64,000 bases of DNA from Gilvimarinus agarilyticus (GTDB taxonomy: Bacteria > Pseudomonadota > Gammaproteobacteria > Pseudomonadales > Cellvibrionaceae): contig NZ_JXCJ01000001.1 in NCBI RefSeq assembly GCF_000832015.1, forward strand, positions 2,728,631-2,792,630, given 5' to 3'. A program made the position numbers and the translations under genes. Position 1 is the stretch's first letter. Each line of letters opens with the position of its first letter. Below are positions 35,812 to 47,222 of the stretch, piece by piece. The notes below the pieces were generated by a model. The model made no database searches. It was given only the letters and a program-made list of their open reading frames with translations, and was not told the origin of the DNA.

Positions 35812-37158
35812 ATGAATATTACCGCACAGCAAAACGCCGCCGAAAACGGCCGCACGGTTTACAGTGTTTCGACACTCAACCGCCTCAGCCGCCAACTTCT
35901 GGAAACACACCTTCCCTTGGTTTGGATCGAGGGAGAGATCTCCAACTTTGCCCGGCCAAGCTCTGGGCACTGGTACTTCACACTCAAAGACGATGCCGCT
36001 CAGGTACGCTGCGCTATGTTTAAAAACCGTAGCGCCCATTTGCGCTTTACCCCCAAACAGGGTGAGCAAGTGTTGTTACGGGCAAAGGTAAGCCTGTACG
36101 AGGGCCGTGGCGACTACCAGCTGATCGCCGAGCACATGGAGCCGGCGGGCCACGGGGCACTCCAGCGCGCCTACGAGCAACTTAAAACAAAGCTCGCCGC
36201 CGAGGGTTTATTTGAGTCAAGCCGCAAGCAAGCGCTGCCCGAGCTGCCACACCACATTGGGGTGATTACCTCGCCCACAGGTGCGGCCATTCGCGACGTG
36301 TTAACGGTATTACGGCGACGCTATCCCGCGGTGCCGGTCACCGTCATACCGGTACCGGTACAGGGTACCGAAGCCGCCCCGGCGATTGTAAAAGCGCTCG
36401 CCCTCGCCGCGCGGAGCCAGCTCTTTGATGTTTTGCTGCTTACCCGTGGCGGCGGCTCACTGGAAGATTTATGGCCCTTTAACGACGAACGCGTCGCCCG
36501 TGCCATTGCCCATTGCCCTACCCCTATTATCAGCGCCGTCGGCCACGAGGTAGATGTCACGATTGCCGACTTTGTCGCCGACATGCGCGCCGCCACACCT
36601 TCGGCGGCCGCCGAGCTGGTAGTGCCCGATATGGCGGAGCAGCTGGAGCGCTTACAAGTGCGTGAGCGTTATCTGGGGCAAACCATTCAGCGCCGGCTGC
36701 AACGCCTGAGCGAGCAATTAGCACACCTGAAAAAACGCCTACGTCATCCCGGCGACAACCTGCGCCAGCAAGCGCAGCGGCTCGATCAATTAGAGCTGCG
36801 TCTGAAGCGCACCATGAAGCAACAACTAAACGATAAACGCCTTCAGCTAAACAATTTAAAGGCGCGACAAACAGACCCGCGCCGCGCGCTGCTGCAATTA
36901 AAAGAGCGGCTCCTACGCGGTCGCGCCGGGCTTATTCAGCAGTGGAGCCTGTATCAGCAGCGAACTCGACAGCGCCTGGGTGAAAACGCCCGGATGCTTC
37001 ACAGCGTTAGCCCCCTTAACACCCTAGAGCGCGGCTACGCCATGATAACGACCGCCAATGGCGATATTGTGCGCGACAGCAATCAGGTAAAAGCGGGTGA
37101 TAAAGTCACCGCTAAACTCGCCCAGGGCGAGCTGCAGTGTGAAGTCCTTGAGCCCTAG
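35812..37158 (+). CDS. xseA: exodeoxyribonuclease VII large subunit
   Basis: 448 residues from ATG 35812 (MNITAQQNAAENGRTVYSVS). N-terminal OB domain ('VWIEGEISNFARPSSGHWYFTLKD'), catalytic core with 'TSPTGAAIRDVL', 'LLTRGGGSLEDLWPFND' and 'ISAVGHEVDVTIADFVAD', then a long coiled coil and C-terminal beta module. Works with XseB to cut single-stranded DNA. Divergent from guaB. Confidence 0.96.
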   Translation: MNITAQQNAAENGRTVYSVSTLNRLSRQLLETHLPLVWIEGEISNFARPSSGHWYFTLKDDAAQVRCAMFKNRSAHLRFTPKQGEQVLLRAKVSLYEGRGDYQLIAEHMEPAGHGALQRAYEQLKTKLAAEGLFESSRKQALPELPHHIGVITSPTGAAIRDVLTVLRRRYPAVPVTVIPVPVQGTEAAPAIVKALALAARSQLFDVLLLTRGGGSLEDLWPFNDERVARAIAHCPTPIISAVGHEVDVTIADFVADMRAATPSAAAELVVPDMAEQLERLQVRERYLGQTIQRRLQRLSEQLAHLKKRLRHPGDNLRQQAQRLDQLELRLKRTMKQQLNDKRLQLNNLKARQTDPRRALLQLKERLLRGRAGLIQQWSLYQQRTRQRLGENARMLHSVSPLNTLERGYAMITTANGDIVRDSNQVKAGDKVTAKLAQGELQCEVLEP

Positions 37159-37210
37159 TGAACCGCGAGTGTGATTGCAGCTAAAGGTCAAACCCATTAT
37201 ATTAGGCGCT

Positions 37211-37312
37211 CTTGTCGGGGTGCCTCGGCCTGTTGTAAAGCAGGTACGGAGGCTGAGATCGGTACGTCCGAACCCGTGGAACCTGAACAGGCTGATACCT
37301 GCGGAGGGAACA
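37211..37312 (+). ncRNA. TPP riboswitch (THI element)
   Basis: Conserved blocks in order: GTCGGGGTGCC, GGCTGAGAT (37251-37259), then CGAACCC and ACCTGAACAGG...TACCTGCGGAGGGAA. Downstream, GCCTC (37340-37344) can pair with GAGGC (37355-37359), which is the Shine-Dalgarno of thiO, and CCCTCC (37331-37336) can pair with GGAGGG inside the aptamer end (37302-37307). This suggests translational control, with thiamine pyrophosphate shutting down thiO-thiS-thiG. Confidence 0.97.
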
Positions 37313-37362
37313 AGTAACGCACCTGGTGCGCCCTCCCCAGCCTCAACGATAAACGAGGCACC

Positions 37363-38490
37363 GTGAATCCAACTTCCACAGCTCACGTCGCCATTGCCGG
37401 CGCGGGTTTACTCGGCCGCTTAACCGCGTGGCGCTTAACCCGCGCCGGTTATAAAATCGACTTATACGAGGCCGGCTCGCTGACTGATTCCAGCTCGGCC
37501 GCCATATCAGCGGCAGGCATGTTATCGCCCTTAAGCGAGGCCGTGGTCTCTGACTATCAGGTGTATCGCATGGGGCTACACAGCCTCGTACTCTGGCCTC
37601 AGTGGCTTGAAGCGTTAGGGCGCCAAGCGCCCAGGCATTTTCATCGCCACGGTAGCCTCGTGGTGGCGCACCCACAAGATGAGGGCGAGTTGCTGCAGTT
37701 TGAAGCCGATTTAACCCGCGTGGTCGGCGCCCGTAACGAGCTAGTCCGTCATTTAAGTGCCCAGCAAATACAAACTCTCGAACCCGACCTAAACCCGCAC
37801 TTTAAGCGAGCGCTTTTGTTAGAAAACGAGGCTCATCTCGATAACCGTGAATTAATGCAGAGTTTGCTGGATTATTGTCGTAACAGCGCTGAGATTAGGT
37901 TGTTCGAGCACACCAAAGTAGACGTTGGCCCCCATACCGTTACCGAGCTAAACCCTCTAAAAAAACGTAACTACGATTGGGTTATCGATTGCCGTGGTGT
38001 GGGTGCTAAAACGCAACAACCGGCCCTACGGGGGGTGCGCGGTGAAACCCTGCACGTTCAAACCAGCGAGGTAAAACTGCAGCGGCCGGTGCGCCTTATG
38101 CATCCGCGCTACCAGCTTTATATAGTGCCTAAACCCAACCAGCGTTACATCATCGGCGCCACACAAATTGAAAGCGAAGACACCTCGCCCATTAGCTTGC
38201 AATCGTCACTTGAACTTTCAAGCGCGCTTTACACCTTGGCCCCGGCCTTTGCCGAATCCAGAATCGTCGAAACCGACAGTAATTTGCGCCCAGCGTATAT
38301 GGACAACTTACCTAAGGTTGAGTTTGACCACGGCATTATTCGCGCCAACGGGCTCTACCGTCACGGCTACCTACTGGCGCCGACGATTACCGAATTAGTA
38401 CTGACAGCCTTTGGCCAACCAGCGACAAGCGACGAGTTTTTTCCCTTCGTATACGATCATCGCATCCCGCACAATAAGGTGAATGTATGA
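37363..38490 (+). CDS. thiO: glycine oxidase ThiO
   Basis: 375 residues from GTG 37363 with GAGG 4 nt upstream. FAD-binding 'VAIAGAGLLGRLTAWRL' at the N-terminus, then a DAO-type fold with 'SAAGMLSPLSEAV', and C-terminal 'DSNLRPAYMDNLPKV'. Oxidises glycine to dehydroglycine for the thiazole moiety of thiamine. First gene of the riboswitch-controlled operon; overlaps thiS by 4 nt. Confidence 0.95.
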   Translation: MNPTSTAHVAIAGAGLLGRLTAWRLTRAGYKIDLYEAGSLTDSSSAAISAAGMLSPLSEAVVSDYQVYRMGLHSLVLWPQWLEALGRQAPRHFHRHGSLVVAHPQDEGELLQFEADLTRVVGARNELVRHLSAQQIQTLEPDLNPHFKRALLLENEAHLDNRELMQSLLDYCRNSAEIRLFEHTKVDVGPHTVTELNPLKKRNYDWVIDCRGVGAKTQQPALRGVRGETLHVQTSEVKLQRPVRLMHPRYQLYIVPKPNQRYIIGATQIESEDTSPISLQSSLELSSALYTLAPAFAESRIVETDSNLRPAYMDNLPKVEFDHGIIRANGLYRHGYLLAPTITELVLTAFGQPATSDEFFPFVYDHRIPHNKVNV

Positions 38491-38711
38491 GCTCTGCCAG
38501 CATAGAAGTTTTTTTAAACGGCAACCGCTGTGAACTGCAACCAGCGACACCACTGAGCGAGGCCATAACCCAATGGCAGCAACAAAACAGTGTGAGTGAA
38601 AAGTTTGCCGCCGCCATCAACGGCGAGTTTGTACCCCGCTCACAGCACAGCAGCACACTGCTCGCCAGCGGTGACCTGATAGACATCGTGCAACCGGTTG
38701 GAGGTGGTTAA
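38487..38711 (+). CDS. thiS: sulfur carrier protein ThiS
   Basis: 74 residues, ubiquitin-like fold, ending in the required Gly-Gly ('IVQPVGGG'). Its C-terminal thiocarboxylate donates sulfur to ThiG. Overlaps thiO by ATGA and is followed by thiG after 2 nt. Confidence 0.96.
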   Translation: MSSASIEVFLNGNRCELQPATPLSEAITQWQQQNSVSEKFAAAINGEFVPRSQHSSTLLASGDLIDIVQPVGGG

Positions 38712-38713
38712 GT

Positions 38714-39520
38714 ATGAGCCAGACAAACAAGATTGCAGACCCGTTAACCCTGTACGGTGAGCAGTTCGCCAGTCGTTTTTTATTGGGTACCGCCCTGTAC
38801 GATTCGCCACAGTTAATGCGCGACTCCATTGTCAGCTCGCGCTGCGATATTGTCACGCTGGGGTTGCGCCGGCAAAATCCCGCGCAAGGGGATGGCGACA
38901 GCATCTGGCAATACATTCGCGACAGCGGCTGCAAATTATTGCCCAACACCGCTGGCTGTAAAACCGCCAAAGAAGCCATTAACCTGGCGTTAATGTCCCG
39001 TGAGATGTTTGATACCGCGTGGGTAAAATTAGAAGTGGTCGGTGACGATTACAACCTGCAGCCCGACTCTTTTGCACTCATCGAGGCCGCAGGCGAACTC
39101 ATCAGCCAAGGATTCAAAGTACTGCCCTATTGCACCGAAGATCTCATTGTGTGCCAGCGACTACTGGATGTTGGCTGCCAAGTTCTGATGCCATGGGGCT
39201 CGCCCATCGGCACCGGTCAGGGCCTGTTAAATCGCTACCACCTAAACGCTTTGCGGCAACGGTTTGATGTGCCGTTAATTGTCGATGCGGGCCTGGGCGC
39301 GCCATCCCAGGCTGCCGAGGCGATGGAGATGGGGTTTGATGGAATTTTACTAAATACCGCGGTTGCCAAAGCCGGTAACCCACCACTGATGGCACAGGCT
39401 TTTGCCAACGCGATTGAGGCCGGTCGTGAAGCCTTTACCGCCGGTTTGATGCAAAAACGTCAAACGGCCAGCCCTAGCACTCCCACCATCGGCCAACCGT
39501 TTTGGCATCAGCAAAAATAA
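38714..39520 (+). CDS. thiG: thiazole synthase ThiG
   Basis: 268 residues, TIM barrel. '[14 protein letters not shown]', catalytic Lys in '[12 protein letters not shown]', '[15 protein letters not shown]', and '[30 protein letters not shown]' phosphate site. Joins DXP, ThiS-thiocarboxylate and dehydroglycine. Last gene of the operon; no terminator is visible before the convergent permease 1 bp away. Confidence 0.97.
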   Translation: MSQTNKIADPLTLYGEQFASRFLLGTALYDSPQLMRDSIVSSRCDIVTLGLRRQNPAQGDGDSIWQYIRDSGCKLLPNTAGCKTAKEAINLALMSREMFDTAWVKLEVVGDDYNLQPDSFALIEAAGELISQGFKVLPYCTEDLIVCQRLLDVGCQVLMPWGSPIGTGQGLLNRYHLNALRQRFDVPLIVDAGLGAPSQAAEAMEMGFDGILLNTAVAKAGNPPLMAQAFANAIEAGREAFTAGLMQKRQTASPSTPTIGQPFWHQQK

Positions 39521-39521
39521 C

Positions 39522-40427
39522 CTACAACGCCAATAGCGCGCGCCACAAAAACAAGCTGGCAATACCCACCGGCAAACTATAACCCACCAAAGACGCCGCT
39601 AAGCGCGGCGCCAGATTATAGCGCATGGCTAACGCACCGGCCGAAATCATGGCCGGCATGCCCGCCTCCAGCACCACCACGGTCAGAGCCACACCTTCAC
39701 CACCGAGCAATGTGGCGACACCCCAGGCCAACAGAGGCTTTAGCAACAGCAATACCGCCAAGCCAAAACCGAAAACAGCAATATGGTGGCGCTCCAGCTG
39801 TAAATGCCAAGAGATACCCACGGCCACCATTACCACCGGCACCAATGATTGCGCCCCGAGCTGTAACACACCGGATAGCGCCGCCGGATAAGGCAGGTTG
39901 AACGCAAGCACCACAATAGCAAGCAACAAACTGATAAACGGCGGGAAGGTAATAATCTTGCGTGCGATCATCGCGGCCGAGCTTGCGCCTCCGCCAAAGC
40001 TTGTGGCAACAATAATGCCGAAGGTATTCAACACAAGGAAGGTACCAAACTGATCGTATAAAATTGCGTACCCCACACCATCAGCACCCACCAAGGCATT
40101 GATAAGCGGAATACCGACAAAGCCGGTATTACCCAAAGGCAGCAGCAACAGCAAACAACCGGTAACCGACTTAGACCACTTGGCAACCCGCGCCACCTGC
40201 CAAACGATAAGTGCCGTTAACGTCATTACCACCCACGCGGTAGCCACCGGCAACAGTGCCCGGGCGTCGAGAGTCAGACGGGGCATTTCGTAGAGAATCA
40301 AACAAGGTAATGCTACGTTGATCACGTAGGCATTTAAACGAGCGGCCGCTTTATCGCCGGCCAGACGGGTAAACTGTAAAACCAGCCCCAACGCCAGCGT
40401 CAGGGCAATCAGTACAAAAGCGTTCAC
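39522..40427 (-). CDS. AEC-family (auxin efflux carrier-like) transporter
   Basis: 301 residues, about ten hydrophobic segments in two halves (BART/NhaA-like inverted fold), with 'NTGFVGIPLI' in the first half and 'MPAMISAGALAMRYNL' in the second, typical of AEC permeases. Substrate unknown; relatives move malate, malonate or auxin-like acids. Located 17 bp after der on the same strand. Confidence 0.88.
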   Translation of the reverse strand: MNAFVLIALTLALGLVLQFTRLAGDKAAARLNAYVINVALPCLILYEMPRLTLDARALLPVATAWVVMTLTALIVWQVARVAKWSKSVTGCLLLLLPLGNTGFVGIPLINALVGADGVGYAILYDQFGTFLVLNTFGIIVATSFGGGASSAAMIARKIITFPPFISLLLAIVVLAFNLPYPAALSGVLQLGAQSLVPVVMVAVGISWHLQLERHHIAVFGFGLAVLLLLKPLLAWGVATLLGGEGVALTVVVLEAGMPAMISAGALAMRYNLAPRLAASLVGYSLPVGIASLFLWRALLAL

Positions 40428-40444
40428 AGCCGCACCGGGTAAAA

Positions 40445-41833
40445 CTAACTGCCTTTTCGGGGCGAGCGTCTAACCCGCGAGCTACGCGGAGCTGAAGGGT
40501 TGGGCTTTTTACGGTCGGAAAAGGGGTTATCACCGGATTTAAGCTCTACTCGCACCGGTGTACCACGCAGTTTTAACGCATTGCGAAAGGTTTTTTCCAG
40601 GTAGCGCACATAATGTGCCGGTACCTTAGCGGTTTGATTGCCGTGGATAACAATAACCGGCGGGTTACTGCCTCCGGCGTGAGCGTAACGCAATTTGATC
40701 CGGCGCCCGTTCACCAATGGCGGCTGGTGCTCGCTGACGGCATCCTGCAACACCTGTGTTAAGAAGCTCGTAGAGAGTTTATCAGTGGCCGAATGGTACG
40801 CCTGCTCGATGGATTTATATAAGTTGCCAACCCCGGTGCCGTGCAACGCCGAAATAAAATGAATATTGGCAAAATCAATAAACCGTAAGCGACGCTCAAG
40901 CTCGTTTTTAACATACTGCTTATGGCTGTCTTCCAGGCCATCCCATTTATTTAACGCCACTACCAGAGCGCGCCCGGCATCGATAATCGAGCCCAGCAAA
41001 TGCAAATCCTGATCGACCACCCCTTCGCTGGCGTCCATCACCAAGATGGCAACGTTCGAGTCGTCGATCGCCTGCAGGGTTTTAACAATAGAAAACTTCT
41101 CGATCGTTTCCGATACGTTTTTACGACGCCGCACCCCGGCGGTATCGATGATGGTATAGGGTTTATCAAAGCGCTCGTACTGAATATACACGCTGTCGCG
41201 AGTGGTACCGGGCATGTCGTACACGACTACCCTATCCTCGCCCAACATGCGGTTCACCAGGGTCGACTTGCCCACATTGGGCCGGCCCACTATCGCAATT
41301 TTAATGCCCGTAGAGGTGGCGATAGAGTCCGGCTCCTCCTCTTCTGGCAGCTCGTCAAACACCGACTCCATCAGGCTTTTGACACCGCGCCCATGGGTGG
41401 CGGTAGTGGCAAATACCTCGCCAATGCCCAGCTCGTAAAACTGCGAGGCGACCATGTCCGGGTCCATCCCATCGATTTTATTGGCCACTAAATAGGTTTT
41501 TTTGCCGTGTGCGCGTAAGTGCTTGGCAATGGCAAAATCGCCACTGGTCACACCGTCCCGGCTGGACACCATAAACAGCACTACATCAGCCTCTTCGATC
41601 GCCTGCAGAGACTGCTGCGCCATCGCCGAGTCGATACCCGCCTCTTCGCCGGTGATCCCACCGGTATCAATTACCATAAAGCGGCGGTCATCAAATTTGC
41701 CCTCGCCGTATTTACGGTCGCGCGTTAGCCCCTCGTAGTTAGCCACGATGGCATCACGCGAGCGCGTAAGGCGGTTAAACATGGTGGACTTGCCCACATT
41801 GGGTCGTCCGACAAGGGCAATGACTGGAATCAT
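40445..41833 (-). CDS. der: ribosome biogenesis GTPase Der
   Basis: 462 residues from ATG 41833 ([19 protein letters not shown]). Two tandem G domains, each with 'GRPNVGKST' (near 8 and 185), switch and NKxD motifs, and a C-terminal KH-like domain ending in a basic tail. Needed for 50S subunit maturation. An open extension to 42028 overlaps bamB and is rejected. Confidence 0.97.
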   Translation of the reverse strand: MIPVIALVGRPNVGKSTMFNRLTRSRDAIVANYEGLTRDRKYGEGKFDDRRFMVIDTGGITGEEAGIDSAMAQQSLQAIEEADVVLFMVSSRDGVTSGDFAIAKHLRAHGKKTYLVANKIDGMDPDMVASQFYELGIGEVFATTATHGRGVKSLMESVFDELPEEEEPDSIATSTGIKIAIVGRPNVGKSTLVNRMLGEDRVVVYDMPGTTRDSVYIQYERFDKPYTIIDTAGVRRRKNVSETIEKFSIVKTLQAIDDSNVAILVMDASEGVVDQDLHLLGSIIDAGRALVVALNKWDGLEDSHKQYVKNELERRLRFIDFANIHFISALHGTGVGNLYKSIEQAYHSATDKLSTSFLTQVLQDAVSEHQPPLVNGRRIKLRYAHAGGSNPPVIVIHGNQTAKVPAHYVRYLEKTFRNALKLRGTPVRVELKSGDNPFSDRKKPNPSAPRSSRVRRSPRKGS

Positions 41834-41891
41834 AGTTTTGGATCTTGTGTCTGGGGTGCGGCCCCGTAAGGCCGCAGAGGTATGGGTGCGA

Positions 41892-43034
41892 TCAGTCTTG
41901 TTCGATCGCGTAGGCCGCCAGTGTACCATCATTGGCCAAAATATAGAGCAGTTCGCCGTCGCTCCACAAAGGTACGCGCACACCAGAGCTATCAACCCGC
42001 TCACGGGCGGCAAAGGTGCCGTCGGCACGATTCAAAAAGTGTACATAGCCCTCTTCATCAGCCACTACCGCGTAATCACCCAGCACGGCCGGGCCGGTTA
42101 CCTGGCGGCGCAGCATTAACTCATTAGTCCACAGCTCAGAGCCGCCGCCAGCGCTGTAGGCCGCCACGGCGCTATTATCTTTGGTGATATAAAGCGCGTC
42201 ACTGCCTAAACCAATTTCTTGGTGGCTCGACGAGTCAATAGCCCACAAAGGGCGACCGTTAGATCGTGTTACCGCCATCAAGCGACCCTGATAGCCACTA
42301 ACGTATAAAATACCATCGCGTAACAGCGGCGAGGCCTGAATATCGACCATTTTTTCCAAATCTGAGCGGCCCTTAGGCATCGCAACACGCTGCTCCCAAA
42401 GAATCAGGCCATTTTGCGGGTTAAACGCCATTAAGCGGCCATTGGCAAAACCGGCGTATACTGCAGCGGCGGTAATAACCGGTGCCGGGCGCCCGCGCAG
42501 CGTTAGCTTGGGCGGCGGATTGTCGTAAAACCACATCACTTCGCCGTTACTGGCATCGAGCACCGTTAAGCGGCCATCCAGAGTCTGCGCCGCTACAATG
42601 CCTTCGCTGCCAGAGGGAACTGACATCACTTCGCCGCTTAGTTGCGTGCGCCACAGCTCGGTGCCATCGGCGATGTTCAACGCCAGCACCTCACCTTCGT
42701 CGGTACCCAGCAACAATTGGTCGTTACCCAAACCGACACCACCAGCCAACATGGTATCCAGATCTTTGCGCCACAACACCTTACCGTTGTGGCGGTTTAA
42801 AGCGTAGATCTCGCCTTCGTAGTCGGCGGCATATAAGGTATCGCCATCAATCGCCGGGGTGATGCGGGTATAACCCTCACCCTGGCCATCACCAATACCG
42901 CGATGCCAGACACGATCAATCTCTACGGTCGGCTCAAAATCAACCAACTCCATAGGTTCGGTGCCGTCTTCTTTGCTGAACAGCGAGCAGCCAGACAGGC
43001 CGACAAGCAAGCACAGCAGCGCTAGGTATCTCAT
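41892..43034 (-). CDS. bamB: outer membrane assembly lipoprotein BamB
   Basis: 380 residues. Lipoprotein signal 'LLVGLSGCS' (Cys about 16), then PQQ-like beta-propeller repeats ('[22 protein letters not shown]' pattern recurring eight times). Part of the BAM complex. Start overlaps the stop of the yfgM-like gene by 4 nt. Confidence 0.95.
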   Translation of the reverse strand: MRYLALLCLLVGLSGCSLFSKEDGTEPMELVDFEPTVEIDRVWHRGIGDGQGEGYTRITPAIDGDTLYAADYEGEIYALNRHNGKVLWRKDLDTMLAGGVGLGNDQLLLGTDEGEVLALNIADGTELWRTQLSGEVMSVPSGSEGIVAAQTLDGRLTVLDASNGEVMWFYDNPPPKLTLRGRPAPVITAAAVYAGFANGRLMAFNPQNGLILWEQRVAMPKGRSDLEKMVDIQASPLLRDGILYVSGYQGRLMAVTRSNGRPLWAIDSSSHQEIGLGSDALYITKDNSAVAAYSAGGGSELWTNELMLRRQVTGPAVLGDYAVVADEEGYVHFLNRADGTFAARERVDSSGVRVPLWSDGELLYILANDGTLAAYAIEQD

Positions 43035-43708
43035 GCAGAAGGCTCCTCGGCGTTATTGGCCGATTTGAGGTCATCAATTTTCATTTGCAGCACAACCCGG
43101 CGCTGTTGCTGCTCGGTGCCCACTTTCTCGATGGCGCTTTGATAGGCGGTTAAGGCCGCCGCACGATCGCCATTTTGGCGCAATACATCACCGCGCACTT
43201 CCGCTTGCTCGGCGGCAAAACCGTTAGCAGGCTGATTGGCAAGCAGCGTTAACGCCTCATCAAAGTTACCTTCGGCGGCCAACACACGGGCCAAGCGCAG
43301 GCGAGCAACTTCTTGCAGGGCAGGATTGTCATGGTTATCCAGCACCCAATTAAGCTGCGCCTTAGCGGTGTCGAGATCGCCACTTCGCACCCCAGCTTGT
43401 GCCGCATAAAGCGCTGCTTGGGCGGCGTAAGCACTGCCTTTGTCGGTCTCTTTGATTTGCTCGGCCAGATGATTAATGGTGGCGGTTTGCGCGTCGCCAG
43501 CGTTACCCGCTTCACTGGCCGCGGTTACCAGCTCATCGTAGTAAGCCGATGCGGTCTCAGCTTTTGTTTGTTGCTGGCCCTGCCAGAAGTTCCAGCCAAA
43601 ATAACCGCCAGTCGCCACCAACACACTGATGATCACAGTAGAGCCGTACTCTTTCCAGAGACGTTTTAAATTTTCTATTTGTTCTTCTTCGGTCAGATGA
43701 TCGCTCAC
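43031..43708 (-). CDS. YfgM-like SecYEG-associated TPR protein
   Basis: 225 residues: short acidic cytosolic N-terminus, one TM helix (about 23-41, 'TVIISVLVATGGYFGWNFW'), then periplasmic TPR-like helices with paired Ala-rich repeats. YfgM works with PpiD at the translocon. Gene order hisS-yfgM-bamB-der is conserved in gammaproteobacteria. Confidence 0.93.
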   Translation of the reverse strand: MSDHLTEEEQIENLKRLWKEYGSTVIISVLVATGGYFGWNFWQGQQQTKAETASAYYDELVTAASEAGNAGDAQTATINHLAEQIKETDKGSAYAAQAALYAAQAGVRSGDLDTAKAQLNWVLDNHDNPALQEVARLRLARVLAAEGNFDEALTLLANQPANGFAAEQAEVRGDVLRQNGDRAAALTAYQSAIEKVGTEQQQRRVVLQMKIDDLKSANNAEEPSA

Positions 43709-43766
43709 GAATTACTCCTAACGGGTCAGTCTTATGTTCTGTCTAGGGTCAATGTTCGCCTGCCAG

Positions 43767-45047
43767 TTACGGCGACGGACAGTAGTCTTTTAGTACCGCG
43801 GCGAGCTCGCCACGAGCCAGGCTTTGCTGCGGTTTATCTTCCCGGAGGTACTTTACCACGACACAATCATTGGCCGCTTCATCTTCCCCCAAAATCAGCG
43901 CCACCGAAGCACCGCTTTTATCCGCTTTTTTTAGCTGGCTTTTAAAGCTGCCACCGCCACAGTGCATCTGTAAGCGTAACCCGGGCAACTGCTCACGCAA
44001 CGATTTTGCCAATGTTAAGGCGCTGGCCTGTACCTCCCCTACTGCGGCCAAGTAAACATCCAGGGTGTTTTCGGCTTCGGCGGGTACAACCTCCTGCTGC
44101 TGTAGCAGCAACACCAAACGCTCCAGCCCCATGGCAAAACCCACGGCTGGCGTTGGTTTGCCGCCTAATTGTTCAACCAGGTTATCGTAACGGCCGCCGG
44201 CGCACACGGCGCTTTGGGCACCGAGTTTGTCGGTCACCCACTCAAAGGCGGTGCGGCCATAGTAATCCAGCCCGCGTACCAAACGGGGGTTAACCCGATA
44301 TGGGACACCAGCGGCATCCAACAGTTGCTTTAACGTCTCAAAATGCATTTTTGAGTCTTCGTCTAAATAATCCAGCAGCGAGGGGCCGCCGTCCAACAGT
44401 GTCTGTGTAGCGGCCACTTTACTGTCTAAAATGCGCAGCGGGTTGCTATCCAAACGGCGCTGACTGTCTTCATCTAACGCCTCCTTGTGGTTACTAAGGT
44501 ACGCCACCAGAGCCTCGCGAAATTCACGGCGCGCGGCATCACTTCCCAGCGAGTTAATCTCAAGCGTGACGCAATCGTCGAGCTTTAATGCCTGAAACAG
44601 GCTGTGGCTTAACAGTAACAGCTCGGCGTCGATATCCGGGCCCTGCAGGCCGTAAGTTTCGATACCAATTTGATGAAACTGCCGGTAGCGACCTTTTTGC
44701 GGGCGCTCGTAACGAAACATAGGGCCCATGTACCACAGGCGCTGGGTTTGGTTATAGAGCAAACCGTGTTGCTCGCAGGCGCGTACACAACTGGCCGTGC
44801 CCTCAGGGCGTAAGGTTACGCTCTCACCACTGCGATCCTCAAAGGTATACATCTCTTTTTCGACAATATCGGTCACTTCACCGATCGAGCGTTTGAAGAG
44901 GTGAGTTTGCTCCATAACGGGAAAACGTATTTCGCGATAGCCAAAGCTGGCTAGCGTTTGAGTTACGGTTTTTTCCAAGTGTTGCCAGGTGGCGATGTCG
45001 TCGGGGAGCAGATCGTTCATACCCCGGATTGCCTGAATCTTTTTCAA
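43767..45047 (-). CDS. hisS: histidyl-tRNA synthetase
   Basis: 426 residues. Class II core with motif 2 '[21 protein letters not shown]', HisA motif '[16 protein letters not shown]', '[15 protein letters not shown]' and a C-terminal anticodon-binding domain. Charges tRNA-His. Sits between ispG and yfgM as usual. Confidence 0.97.
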   Translation of the reverse strand: MKKIQAIRGMNDLLPDDIATWQHLEKTVTQTLASFGYREIRFPVMEQTHLFKRSIGEVTDIVEKEMYTFEDRSGESVTLRPEGTASCVRACEQHGLLYNQTQRLWYMGPMFRYERPQKGRYRQFHQIGIETYGLQGPDIDAELLLLSHSLFQALKLDDCVTLEINSLGSDAARREFREALVAYLSNHKEALDEDSQRRLDSNPLRILDSKVAATQTLLDGGPSLLDYLDEDSKMHFETLKQLLDAAGVPYRVNPRLVRGLDYYGRTAFEWVTDKLGAQSAVCAGGRYDNLVEQLGGKPTPAVGFAMGLERLVLLLQQQEVVPAEAENTLDVYLAAVGEVQASALTLAKSLREQLPGLRLQMHCGGGSFKSQLKKADKSGASVALILGEDEAANDCVVVKYLREDKPQQSLARGELAAVLKDYCPSP

Positions 45048-45103
45048 TGTTCTGCCTTACATCCGTCTAGGAGTGAAACCCGGTAGCGCATAAGCGCTGC
45101 CCG

Positions 45104-46216
45104 TTAAATTTTGGCGATAATATTTTTTTCGGCCTTCAACTTTTCGTCGGCCTTGGCACGAATCAAGCGCTCGAGGCTATCCACCAAGTTTTCGTTGGTA
45201 AACTTAGTGCTAGGCTGACCATCAACGTACACTAAATTACTGGGCGAGCCGCCCGCCAATCCGAGGTCTGCCTCTTTAGCCTCACCGGGGCCGTTTACCA
45301 CGCAGCCGATAACTGCCACATCGAGCGGTACTGTAATATCTTCAACCCGCAATTCTAACTCATTCATGGTTTTAATCACGTCAAAGTTCTGCCGCGAGCA
45401 GCTTGGGCAAGCGATAAAATTTACCCCTTTGCTGCGCAATTTTAAACTGCGCAGCAAATCCCAGCCGACTTTTACCTCTTCGACGGGGTCGGCAGCGAGC
45501 GAGATACGAATGGTGTCGCCGATGCCATCGAGCAATAATGCCCCCAAACCCACAGCGGATTTAACCGTACCCGAGCGTAAACCACCGGCCTCAGTAATGC
45601 CCAGGTGCAGCGGCTGATCAATTTTACTGGCCAGCTGGCGATACGCACCCACCGCCATAAAAACATCTGAGGCTTTTACACTGACCTTGAAGTCGGGAAA
45701 GTTTAATTTATCGAGAATATCCACATGACGCATAGCCGACTCGACCAGCGCCTCGGGCGTCGGCTCGCCGTACTTCTTCTGGATTTCTTTTTCGAGTGAG
45801 CCGGCATTAACGCCGATCCGAATCGGGATACCTAAGTCACGAGCCTTATCAACTACCGCGCGAATACGCTTGTCGCGACCGATATTACCGGGATTGATGC
45901 GTAAACAGTCGACCCCTAAATCGGCCACTTTTAACGCGATACGATAATCAAAATGAATATCGGCAACCAGAGGTACGCTCACCTGTTTGCGAATTTCACC
46001 AAAGGCGTCAGCGGCCTCGAGCGTAGGTACCGACACTCGTACAATATCAGCGCCGGCGCTATGAATGCGATTCACCTGCTCAACCGTCGCCGCCACATCG
46101 TGGGTGTCGGTGTTCGTCATGCTTTGCACCGCAATCGGGGCATCGCCACCCACCGCCACATTCCCCACCATAATTTGACGGGACTTACGGCGCTTAATGG
46201 GGGATTCGCTATGCAT
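45104..46216 (-). CDS. ispG: (E)-4-hydroxy-3-methylbut-2-enyl-diphosphate synthase
   Basis: 370 residues. N-terminal TIM barrel and C-terminal Fe-S domain with '[10 protein letters not shown]' and '[14 protein letters not shown]' supplying the 4Fe-4S ligands. Penultimate step of the MEP isoprenoid pathway; depends on cluster assembly encoded about 4 kb away. Confidence 0.97.
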   Translation of the reverse strand: MHSESPIKRRKSRQIMVGNVAVGGDAPIAVQSMTNTDTHDVAATVEQVNRIHSAGADIVRVSVPTLEAADAFGEIRKQVSVPLVADIHFDYRIALKVADLGVDCLRINPGNIGRDKRIRAVVDKARDLGIPIRIGVNAGSLEKEIQKKYGEPTPEALVESAMRHVDILDKLNFPDFKVSVKASDVFMAVGAYRQLASKIDQPLHLGITEAGGLRSGTVKSAVGLGALLLDGIGDTIRISLAADPVEEVKVGWDLLRSLKLRSKGVNFIACPSCSRQNFDVIKTMNELELRVEDITVPLDVAVIGCVVNGPGEAKEADLGLAGGSPSNLVYVDGQPSTKFTNENLVDSLERLIRAKADEKLKAEKNIIAKI

Positions 46217-46224
46217 AATAGCCT

Positions 46225-47208
46225 CTAGAGTTTGCTATCAACGTCAAACCGGACGACCTTATCGGCGCCGTCGGCATCGGGCACGGCAACCACATCGCCG
46301 TTTAGTGCAATTTCAACACCGGTGGGGTTGCCGAGCTTAACATTAAATGGCGCAACGCCGTGCAGCGTAAGGCTGGTGTTTTCACGTTGTAAGTCAGCAA
46401 CCAGAGAGTCACCGTTGGAGTCCAGCACTTCCAACCAGCACTCGTTGTCAAAGCGCAACACCAATTCATCTAAGATTGTGCCGTCGGCCGAGCTGGTCGT
46501 GCCGATCGACATATCACGCACTACGTTCGCCGCCTGCTCTTGTGGCGCCTCAGCCTCGCTCGTATCCTGAGCAGTTTCATCTACCGCGGGCTCATCGAGG
46601 GCGACGGAGGGGTTTTCTGATGCTGCTAATCCGCTCTCCCCGTCACCCGAGGCGACAAGCTCGATCGCCGGCGTGTAATCCGGTGTCGTATCGTCGAGGG
46701 TTGCAGCAGCGTCAGTATCAGCCTGACTGCCACTGAAGCGACTCGGCTCAGGGGCAGATTCTGGCAATGCGGCAGGCTCAGCCTGGCTCACCACTTCGGG
46801 CGACGCTAAGTTCATGTACCAGTACACCCCACCCAACAAAGCCAACAGCACCACGATTAACGCAACTCGCCCCGGCCACACCGAGCGGCTGGCTGACATT
46901 TTCACATTAAGCGACTCACTGGGAGCCGCCGGCGCTTCGGCTTTTGCAAAGTCAGCTTCAAATTCGCGCACCAACGCTTCGCCATCCAAACCAAGGTATT
47001 TACCGTAGCTGCGCAAATAACCACGCGTGAACACCACCGAAAATAACTTTTCGTACTGGTCGCTTTCCAGGGCAACAATTTTATCGAGCTGAATATTTAA
47101 CGCGCTGGCAATTTGCTCGCGGGATTTACCTTGGCGTTCGCGCTCAAGCGCCAACTTGCCGCCGGGCCCAGGGGTTACTTGTGTTTGCGGCTCTAACTCT
47201 TCAGACAT
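46225..47208 (-). CDS. rodZ: cytoskeletal protein RodZ
   Basis: 327 residues from ATG 47208. Cytosolic HTH domain ('[24 protein letters not shown]'), one TM segment (about 117-135), a Pro/Glu/Asp-rich periplasmic linker and a C-terminal DUF4115 beta domain. Links MreB to the envelope and cell shape. It ends 9 bp before ispG starts. Confidence 0.93.
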   Translation of the reverse strand: MSEELEPQTQVTPGPGGKLALERERQGKSREQIASALNIQLDKIVALESDQYEKLFSVVFTRGYLRSYGKYLGLDGEALVREFEADFAKAEAPAAPSESLNVKMSASRSVWPGRVALIVVLLALLGGVYWYMNLASPEVVSQAEPAALPESAPEPSRFSGSQADTDAAATLDDTTPDYTPAIELVASGDGESGLAASENPSVALDEPAVDETAQDTSEAEAPQEQAANVVRDMSIGTTSSADGTILDELVLRFDNECWLEVLDSNGDSLVADLQRENTSLTLHGVAPFNVKLGNPTGVEIALNGDVVAVPDADGADKVVRFDVDSKL

Positions 47209-47222
47209 AAACAACTCGTCAG

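Noticed and set aside
41834-42028. N-terminal extension of Der
   Set aside because: It overlaps the bamB 3' end and lacks similarity; the protein starts at [12 protein letters not shown] as in homologues.
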